From the NCBI RefSeq assembly GCF_000968175.1, contig NZ_FO704551.1, forward strand, positions 3,534,001-3,598,000: a stretch of DNA of 64,000 nt, written 5' to 3'. Within the stretch, counting starts at the first letter, position 1. Each line of letters starts with the position of its first letter. The stretch comes from Xenorhabdus poinarii G6. Lineage in GTDB: Bacteria; Pseudomonadota; Gammaproteobacteria; Enterobacterales; Enterobacteriaceae. Positions 58,387-64,000 of this stretch are shown piece after piece. The position numbers were made by a program, and so were the translations under genes. Below the pieces are notes generated by a model, which was not told the origin of the DNA, searched no databases, and saw only the letters and a program-made list of their open reading frames with translations.

Positions 58387-59079
58387 TCAAATCCAACCTC
58401 TTTCCATAAATGAGACACAATATTGCTTGCCAACAACAATATGATCCAAAACCTTGACCCCCACTAACTGACAAGCCTCAATAATTTTTTCTGTCACGAC
58501 TTTATCAGCCAGGCTAGGCTCTGGATCACCGGAAGGATGATTATGGGCAAGAATGATGGATGCCGCATTCACTTTAACCGCTTGTTTCACAATTTCACGC
58601 GGATGAACTTCAACTTTGTTTATCGTCCCTTTAAACATTTCATCATAACAAATGACTTTATTCTGGTTTGTCAAAAATAGTACGACAAACACTTCCCTGT
58701 CTTGCCAGGATAATAAATCCTGCAAATAATGCTGAGTGACTGTGGGGCTACTCATGACATCTTCGTGGAGAAACTGACTGGAGAAAAACCGTTTTGCCAA
58801 TTCAGCGACTGCCTGTAGTTGCACATACTTGCATAACCCCATCCCCTTATGCGCACAAAAATCAGCGTAATCAGCAGACAAAAGATGATAAAGCGAACCA
58901 AATGATTTCAACAGATGCTCTGCCATTTGTACGACAGGAACACCCCGGGCTCCCGTTCGCAAAAAGATTGCCAGTAATTCAGCATCTGTTAGGGAAACCG
59001 CACCATAAGCCAGTAACTTCTCCCGGGGCAGAAGATTTAAATGCAATTCATCACTTCGTTCTACGACCGTGGAATCCAT
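58387..59079 (-). CDS. radC: RadC-family JAB/MPN domain protein
   Basis: A 230-residue protein of the UPF0758 family. A helix-hairpin-helix-like N-terminal region (LPREKLLAYGAVSLTDAELLAIFLRTG) precedes a JAB1/MPN metalloprotease-like domain with its metal motif ILAHNHPSGDPEPSLAD near 175-191. The biochemical role remains unsettled; the old link to DNA repair was due to another gene. The ATG at 59079 is chosen for spacing from GGGGG; one at 59082 is adjacent. Divergent from coaBC. Confidence 0.95.
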   Translation of the reverse strand: MDSTVVERSDELHLNLLPREKLLAYGAVSLTDAELLAIFLRTGARGVPVVQMAEHLLKSFGSLYHLLSADYADFCAHKGMGLCKYVQLQAVAELAKRFFSSQFLHEDVMSSPTVTQHYLQDLLSWQDREVFVVLFLTNQNKVICYDEMFKGTINKVEVHPREIVKQAVKVNAASIILAHNHPSGDPEPSLADKVVTEKIIEACQLVGVKVLDHIVVGKQYCVSFMERGWI

Positions 59080-59348
59080 CATTCCCCCTCCCTGTAATCT
59101 TCGTTATCCTCTATTTCCCAATGACAAATGGAAACCATCAATCCATATCTATTTGCCCGCTACCTGTCTTCACCATTCACGCTGTTACTATCCCACGATG
59201 AAAAAACCATCACCAGTTTCATCTGTCTGGCTTGCGCAGCACTTCGCAAACTTGCCATTTTTGACTATCAACATCAGACGGCTGCTCAACCCAATATTTT
59301 CTTATGATAGAATCTTAAGGAATTGCAACTTACATCTGGGCAATCAAA

Positions 59349-60593
59349 ATGACAGGATTTTCCGGCAAACAACGTTCTGATATTTCGCTTTCCGATAAGC
59401 GAATCATCCTTGGCATAAGTGGCGGGATCGCCGCTTACAAAGCGGCCGAACTGGTACGCCGTTTACGTGAACACGGTGCTCAGGTACGCGTCGTTATGAC
59501 TCCCGCAGCAGAAGCGTTTATCACACCACTGACCTTACAAGCCGTATCTGGTCATCCCGTCTCTGATGATCTTCTCGATCCTACAGCCGAAGCAGCCATG
59601 GGGCATATCGAACTGGCAAAATGGGCGGATTTAATCATTTTGGCTCCTGCTACCGCTGATTTACTGGCTCGCTTAACCGCCGGTATGGCGAATGATTTAG
59701 TCACCACCCTTTGTCTGGCTTCCGCTGCACCTATTGCTGTTGCGCCGGCAATGAACCAACAAATGTACCGTGCACCGGCAACCCAACATAACCTGAAACT
59801 ATTGAAAGCGCGTAATGTGCTGATTTGGGGCCCCGATGAAGGCAGCCAGGCCTGTGGTGATGTTGGCCCCGGGAGAATGTTGGAACCTATGGCGATTGTT
59901 GAACGGGCGATACAACATTTCAATACCGAGCAAGATTTTTCTGGCCTAAGCATCATGATTACGGCAGGCCCTACTCGTGAAGCCCTAGATCCTGTTCGTT
60001 TCATCAGCAATCATAGCTCCGGTAAAATGGGCTTTTCCATTGCGCAAGCCGCAGCAGCGCGTGGCGCAGACGTGACATTAATCGCAGGCCCCGTGAATTT
60101 ACCAACACCACCGCACGTCAAACGCATTGATGTCAGTAGTGCGTTGGAAATGCATGAACAGGTTCAAGCAACGGCGGCCTCACAAAATATCTTTATCGGT
60201 TGTGCTGCCGTATCTGACTACCGTTTTAAACACATTTCGACAGAGAAAATCAAAAAGCAAGGTGATGAAATCACATTTACACTGGTGAAAAATCCTGACA
60301 TTGTAGCGAGCGTTGCCGCAATGGAAAAAGCACGTCCATTTGTCGTTGGATTTGCAGCCGAAACCCAGAATGTGGAAGAATACGCTCGCGGAAAACTCAA
60401 GCAAAAGCATCTGGACTTGATTTGCGCGAATGATGTATCCCTGGCTGGACATGGTTTCAACAGCGATACTAATGCATTACATCTATTCTGGCATGATGGC
60501 AGTGTTCATTTACCTCACAGTAGTAAATTACAACTCAGCCACCGCTTATTAGACGAGATACTCAAACGCTATGATGAAAAAAATCGACGTTAA
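59349..60593 (+). CDS. coaBC: Bifunctional phosphopantothenoylcysteine decarboxylase/synthetase CoaBC
   Basis: Joins cysteine to 4'-phosphopantothenate and decarboxylates the product in CoA synthesis. The N-terminal FMN-dependent CoaC domain shows [18 protein letters not shown] near 23-40, with the active His in [11 protein letters not shown] near 84-94, and PAMNQQMY near 135-142. The CoaB domain shows [25 protein letters not shown] near 204-228 and KNPDIVA near 315-321. Length 414 against 406 in E. coli, the extra residues at the N-terminus. It overlaps dut by 23 bases. Confidence 0.98.
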   Translation: MTGFSGKQRSDISLSDKRIILGISGGIAAYKAAELVRRLREHGAQVRVVMTPAAEAFITPLTLQAVSGHPVSDDLLDPTAEAAMGHIELAKWADLIILAPATADLLARLTAGMANDLVTTLCLASAAPIAVAPAMNQQMYRAPATQHNLKLLKARNVLIWGPDEGSQACGDVGPGRMLEPMAIVERAIQHFNTEQDFSGLSIMITAGPTREALDPVRFISNHSSGKMGFSIAQAAAARGADVTLIAGPVNLPTPPHVKRIDVSSALEMHEQVQATAASQNIFIGCAAVSDYRFKHISTEKIKKQGDEITFTLVKNPDIVASVAAMEKARPFVVGFAAETQNVEEYARGKLKQKHLDLICANDVSLAGHGFNSDTNALHLFWHDGSVHLPHSSKLQLSHRLLDEILKRYDEKNRR

Positions 60594-61029
60594 AATCCTT
60601 GATCCCCGCATCGGGCAAGAACTTCCTTTACCGACTTATGCTACACCTGGCTCTGCGGGTTTAGATTTACGTGCTTGTCTGGATAATGCGGTGGAACTGG
60701 CTCCTGGGCAAACTGAATTGCTTCCAACTGGGATTGCCATCCATATTGCCGATGAACAACTGGCCGCCGTCATTCTTCCGCGCTCTGGCCTGGGCCACAA
60801 ACATGGTGTTGTTCTGGGTAATTTAGTGGGACTTATTGACTCCGATTATCAAGGGCAATTAATGGTTTCTGTTTGGAACCGGGGTGATAAAACATTCACT
60901 ATCGAACCGGGTGAACGCATCGCCCAAATGGTTTTTGTCCCGGTAGTCCAGGCTGAATTTAATTTAGTTGACGATTTTGAGGTGAGCCAACGCGGCAGTG
61001 GGGGTTTTGGCCATTCCGGTCGTCAATAA
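60571..61029 (+). CDS. dut: dUTP pyrophosphatase
   Basis: Homotrimeric dUTPase that keeps uracil out of DNA and supplies dUMP. All five motifs are visible: GSAGLDLRA near 28-36, [11 protein letters not shown] near 71-81, [11 protein letters not shown] near 88-98, [12 protein letters not shown] near 115-126, and [10 protein letters not shown] near 142-151. Length 152 equals E. coli. MMKKIDVK start as in E. coli; the gene begins inside the end of coaBC. Confidence 0.99.
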   Translation: MMKKIDVKILDPRIGQELPLPTYATPGSAGLDLRACLDNAVELAPGQTELLPTGIAIHIADEQLAAVILPRSGLGHKHGVVLGNLVGLIDSDYQGQLMVSVWNRGDKTFTIEPGERIAQMVFVPVVQAEFNLVDDFEVSQRGSGGFGHSGRQ

Positions 61030-61069
61030 CTTTCCATAAAACCTGATACCGTCAACCAATTTTCATATT

Positions 61070-61113
61070 TTTTGTCCACAATATTCGGCTCAACAATCAC
61101 ATTGTGGACAAAA
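61070..61113. repeat. Perfect 13-bp inverted repeat between dut and slmA
   Basis: TTTTGTCCACAAT at 61070-61082 is the exact complement of ATTGTGGACAAAA at 61101-61113 with 18 bases between. The motif ATTGTGG then recurs directly at 61115-61121. It may be an operator for slmA or a termination hairpin for dut. It does not resemble the SlmA DNA-binding palindrome. Confidence 0.6.
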
Positions 61114-61185
61114 TATTGTGGCAAAAATATTGAGGAAAAAAGTAGCAGGATTTGTTTTGCTGTTTTAGCAGGGGTCTTATCAGAC

Positions 61186-61785
61186 ATGGCAGAAAAAGAA
61201 CGGACAAAAAAGAAAAATAGACGCGAGGAAATCTTGCAGGCACTGGCACACATGCTGGAATCCAGTGATGGTAGCCAACGCATTACGACTGCAAAACTCG
61301 CCGCAAACGTTGGCGTTTCTGAAGCAGCTCTTTACCGTCATTTTCCGAGCAAAACCCGGATGTTTGACAGCTTAATTGAGTTTATTGAAGATTCCTTAAT
61401 TTCACGCATCAATTTGATCCTGCAAGATGAAAAAGACACCATCACGCGCATTCGGCTCATCCTCGCGCTTCTGTTAGGTTTTGCGGAAAAGAATCCGGGG
61501 CTGACCCGTATCATGACCGGCCATGCGCTAATGTTCGAACAAGACCGATTGCAAAATCGCATCAACCAGCTATTTGAGCGCATTGAAATGCAGCTTCGGC
61601 AAATCTTGAAAGAGAAAAAAATCCGGGATGGACAAGGATTCAACTATGACGAAACCGTGTTGGCCTCACAATTACTGGCATTTTGTGAAGGGATGCTCTC
61701 CCGTTTTGTTCGTTCTGAATTTCGCTATCGTCCGACAACTGAATTTGAAGTACGATGGCCTTTAATATTGATCCAACTAAAATAA
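61186..61785 (+). CDS. slmA: Nucleoid occlusion factor SlmA
   Basis: TetR-family DNA-binding protein that blocks FtsZ assembly over the nucleoid. The N-terminal helix-turn-helix reads [28 protein letters not shown] near 33-60; the rest is the TetR dimerisation and FtsZ-binding domain. From the ATG at 61186 the protein is 199 residues (198 in E. coli); upstream in-frame codons reach to 61072 but run through the inverted repeat and are not family-like. Confidence 0.98.
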   Translation: MAEKERTKKKNRREEILQALAHMLESSDGSQRITTAKLAANVGVSEAALYRHFPSKTRMFDSLIEFIEDSLISRINLILQDEKDTITRIRLILALLLGFAEKNPGLTRIMTGHALMFEQDRLQNRINQLFERIEMQLRQILKEKKIRDGQGFNYDETVLASQLLAFCEGMLSRFVRSEFRYRPTTEFEVRWPLILIQLK

Positions 61786-61874
61786 TCTGCCACAACAACA
61801 GATTGTCGCCATATCGTCAATGTGTACCTGATATACCATAAACGATAACAGGTGGATGCCATTTCTACTACTCA

Positions 61875-61907
61875 CCCCGCCCACCGTTGGGCGAGGGGAT
61901 TTTTTTC
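61875..61907 (+). terminator. Terminator of slmA
   Basis: CCCC GCCCA (61875-61883) pairs with TGGGC GA GGGG (61888-61898) with a small bulge, followed by a T run. It lies 90 bases after slmA and ahead of the convergent pyrE. Confidence 0.8.
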
Positions 61908-61949
61908 TTAATCTATCTGTCGCTAGCAACTCGCAACGTTTGCTGACCA

Positions 61950-62591
61950 TCAAATACCGTATTCTTTACGATAAACTTCCACAGCTTCCAGATGAGATTG
62001 CATTTCTGGGTTTTCACGCAAATAGCTCACCAAATCATTCAAGGTAATAATGGAGAAAACCTGACAATCGTAGTCACGTTCCACTTCCTGAATGGCGGAA
62101 AGCGTTTCACGCCCGCGTTCCTGACGATCCAGACACAAAATCACGCCAGATAGCGTTGCCCCATGCTGCTTAATGATTTCCATTGATTCACGAATCGCCG
62201 TCCCCGCAGTAATCACATCATCGACAACCACGACATGACCTTGCAGAGGGCTACCAACCAGCGAACCACCTTCACCATGATCTTTGGCTTCCTTGCGATT
62301 AAAACAATAAGGCATATCAATAGCATGCTGGTCAGCCAATGCTACTGCGGTAGTTGTCGCAATCGGGATACCTTTGTAAGCCGGCCCAAACAACAAATCA
62401 CACTTGATCCCGCTATCGAGCAACGCTGCCGCATAAAAACGACCAATCAATGCCAAATCACGCCCGGTATTAAACAGCCCCGCATTGAAAAAGTAAGGAC
62501 TTTTGCGACCAGATTTCAGCGTAAATTCGCCAAATTTCAGTACCTGTTTTTTCAGTGCCAGCTCAATAAATTCGCGCTGATAGGCTTTCAT
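61950..62591 (-). CDS. pyrE: Orotate phosphoribosyltransferase
   Basis: Converts orotate and PRPP to orotidine 5'-phosphate in pyrimidine synthesis. It starts [23 protein letters not shown]; the PRPP motif [16 protein letters not shown] lies near 120-135 and [11 protein letters not shown] near 69-79. Length 213 as in E. coli. Regulated by the attenuator in its 92-base leader after rph. Confidence 0.99.
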   Translation of the reverse strand: MKAYQREFIELALKKQVLKFGEFTLKSGRKSPYFFNAGLFNTGRDLALIGRFYAAALLDSGIKCDLLFGPAYKGIPIATTTAVALADQHAIDMPYCFNRKEAKDHGEGGSLVGSPLQGHVVVVDDVITAGTAIRESMEIIKQHGATLSGVILCLDRQERGRETLSAIQEVERDYDCQVFSIITLNDLVSYLRENPEMQSHLEAVEVYRKEYGI

Positions 62592-62653
62592 TGGAGTTAC
62601 TCCTCTTTGATTCTTTTTATTAATGACTCGATTGCAGATATATTGCAGGCATA

Positions 62654-62677
62654 AAAAAGGCGACTCTTCAGCCGCCT
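62654..62677 (-). promoter_or_regulatory. pyrE attenuator (intrinsic terminator in the rph-pyrE gap)
   Basis: On the minus strand AGGCGGC (rc of 62671-62677) pairs with GTCGCCT (rc of 62658-62664), 7 bp including one G-U pair, followed by six T. It begins only 7 bases past the rph stop. In E. coli, UTP-limited slow transcription lets ribosomes on rph mask this terminator so pyrE is read; the layout here is the same. Confidence 0.8.
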
Positions 62678-62683
62678 GATTGA

Positions 62684-63427
62684 TTAATTTAATGATTCTT
62701 GTTCTAACGCATCTCTCTGCGCGGCGAAAATGGTTTCCAATCCCTCTTTGGCCAATGAGAGCAAAGAAAGCAACTCATCATGACTGAACGGTTCACCTTC
62801 TGCTGTACCCTGCACTTCAATCATTCTGCCGTCATCCATCATGACGACATTCATATCAGTTTCTGCCACAGAGTCTTCGACATATTCCAGATCGCAACGC
62901 CCTTCACCTTCAACGATCCCAACGGATACTGCAGCGACCATCGCTTTTAATGGGCTTGCCTTCAATTTACCGTCCGTGACCAGCTTATTCAGAGCATCAA
63001 CCAACGCAACACAGGCACCAGAAATGGCAGCAGTACGGGTTCCACCATCCGCTTGAATCACATCACAATCCAACGTAATGGTAAACTCACCTAACTTTTT
63101 CAAATCGACCGCAGCACGCAATGAGCGGGCAATCAAACGCTGGATTTCCATCGTGCGCCCGGTTTGCTTACCTCTGGCAGCTTCTCGGGCGTTACGGCTG
63201 TTGGTTGCCCGTGGCAACATACCGTATTCAGCCGTGATCCAGCCCTGCCCCTGACCTTTAAGAAAACGTGGAATTCCTTCTTCAACGGAGGCATTACACA
63301 ACACTTTAGTATCCCCAAATTCCACCAACACAGAGCCTTCCGCATGTTTGGTGTAATGACGGGTCATTTTAATAGGACGCACCTGCCCTGCCGCTCTTCC
63401 CGCTGGACGCTTTCCTACTAAGCTCAT
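62684..63427 (-). CDS. rph: RNase PH
   Basis: Phosphorolytic 3'-5' exoribonuclease that trims tRNA 3' ends. It reads [40 protein letters not shown] near 5-44, [20 protein letters not shown] near 55-74 and [20 protein letters not shown] near 115-134. From the ATG at 63427 (GGAG upstream) it has 247 residues, slightly longer than the 238 of wild-type Rph; it is intact, without the frameshift of E. coli K-12. Its final codons couple pyrE attenuation. Confidence 0.98.
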   Translation of the reverse strand: MSLVGKRPAGRAAGQVRPIKMTRHYTKHAEGSVLVEFGDTKVLCNASVEEGIPRFLKGQGQGWITAEYGMLPRATNSRNAREAARGKQTGRTMEIQRLIARSLRAAVDLKKLGEFTITLDCDVIQADGGTRTAAISGACVALVDALNKLVTDGKLKASPLKAMVAAVSVGIVEGEGRCDLEYVEDSVAETDMNVVMMDDGRMIEVQGTAEGEPFSHDELLSLLSLAKEGLETIFAAQRDALEQESLN

Positions 63428-63551
63428 CGTGTGATCTCCGTTGTTAATACATGATTGGAGGCACATTATACGGCCTAAAGTGGTGAATGCCTATCTTGCA
63501 TCTACATGGGGCGTTATAATCCATCCATCATTTTATAATTGGGAACGACTT

Positions 63552-64000
63552 ATGATCCGTAGTATGACTGCTTTTGCACGGCGAGATATCAAAGGAGATT
63601 GGGGAAATGCGGCATGGGAACTGCGTTCTGTCAATCAACGTTACCTGGAAACCTATATTCGCCTGCCAGAACAACTCAGAAGCCTTGAACCCGTTATCCG
63701 CGAGCGCATTCGTTCCCGACTGACGCGCGGTAAAGTGGAATGTAACCTGCGTTTTGAGCTGGATATCCAGTCTCAAAGTTCCTTACTTCTGAATGAAAAA
63801 CTGGCAAAACAACTGGTTGAAGCAGCCAACTGGGTTAAGTTGCAAAGCGGTGAAGGCGAAATCAATCCGGTGGATATTCTCCGCTGGCCGGGAGTAATGT
63901 CTGCTGAAGAGCAGAATTTGGATGCCATCAGCACACAGTTGCTGGCGGAATTGGAGCTGGCACTCGATACCTTTATTCAGAGTCGCGAGACGGAAGGGCA
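63552..64000 (+). CDS. yicC: YicC-family endoribonuclease, N-terminal part
   Basis: The first 149 codons of a gene running off the window edge. It starts MIRSMTAFARRDIKGDWGNAAWELRSVNQRYLE, the YicC N-terminal pattern, with RLPEQLRSLEPVIRERIRSRLTRGKVECNLRFE following. YicC proteins are endoribonucleases implicated in small RNA turnover. It is divergent from rph, as in E. coli. Confidence 0.95.
   Translation, partial: MIRSMTAFARRDIKGDWGNAAWELRSVNQRYLETYIRLPEQLRSLEPVIRERIRSRLTRGKVECNLRFELDIQSQSSLLLNEKLAKQLVEAANWVKLQSGEGEINPVDILRWPGVMSAEEQNLDAISTQLLAELELALDTFIQSRETEG

Noticed and set aside
61070..61113. SlmA operator autoregulating slmA
   Set aside because: The repeat TTTTGTCCACAAT does not resemble the GTGAGTACTCAC-type SlmA site.

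Overview
The window is a chromosomal segment of a gammaproteobacterium of the Enterobacterales, most likely a Xenorhabdus or Photorhabdus-like member of the Morganellaceae. Housekeeping proteins resemble their E. coli orthologs closely, and the gene order follows E. coli (hslVU-menA-rraA-zapB-glpFK-fpr-yiiR-yiiQ-tpiA-sbp-pfkA-fieF-cpxP-cpxRA, then trmL-cysE-gpsA-secB-yibN-envC-yibQ-tdh-kbl-hldD-waaFC, then waaA-coaD-mutM-rpmGB-radC-coaBC-dut-slmA-pyrE-rph-yicC). The O-antigen locus lies between cpxA and trmL, the place known for Proteus and Providencia rather than for E. coli. The genus is inferred; no rRNA or other marker is present.

Layout. 1-12.7 kb: protein quality control (HslVU), menaquinone synthesis, cell division (ZapB), glycerol uptake and phosphorylation, redox and glycolytic genes, sulfate-binding protein, iron/zinc efflux. 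12.9-15.3 kb: an inserted pair made of an O-antigen ligase (waaL-type) and a GT4 glycosyltransferase, sitting between fieF and cpxP. 15.4-18.2 kb: the Cpx envelope-stress system, with a CpxR box and a recognisable CpxQ small RNA in the cpxP 3' UTR. 18.4-29.8 kb: a very AT-rich O-antigen cluster. It opens with a JUMPStart/ops element, a decayed rmlB and an IS6-family relic, followed by a second, degraded JUMPStart and then a cytidylyltransferase, a short-chain dehydrogenase, wzx, a CDP-glycerol-type polymer-phosphate transferase, glycosyltransferases, wzy, and an aminotransferase / initiating transferase / 4,6-dehydratase module ordered like Shigella sonnei wbgX-wbgY-wbgZ.

29.9-39.3 kb: conserved trmL, cysE, gpsA, secB, yibN, envC, yibQ, tdh and kbl, with an intact IS982-family element (6-bp target duplication) between envC and yibQ. 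39.6-51.8 kb: LPS core locus with hldD, waaF, waaC, a minus-strand block (Mig-14-like protein, GT9 heptosyltransferase, WalW-like deacetylase), waaQ, two GT4 genes, waaA, waaE and coaD. 52.8-57.5 kb: a second LPS-type glycosyltransferase island (three GT4, one GT9) between mutM and rpmG. 57.7-64 kb: ribosomal protein genes, radC, coaBC, dut, slmA, pyrE with an attenuator, rph, and the start of yicC.

Taken together the window holds most of an LPS factory: core assembly (hldD, waaF/C/Q, waaA, waaE, accessory transferases), O-unit synthesis, flipping and polymerisation (wbg-type genes, wzx, wzy), ligation (waaL) and an envelope-stress sensor. No wzz chain-length regulator is seen. The most unusual part is the cytidylyltransferase-SDR-glycerophosphotransferase module, which predicts a phosphopolyol-bearing O-antigen made by an enzyme with altered signature motifs.
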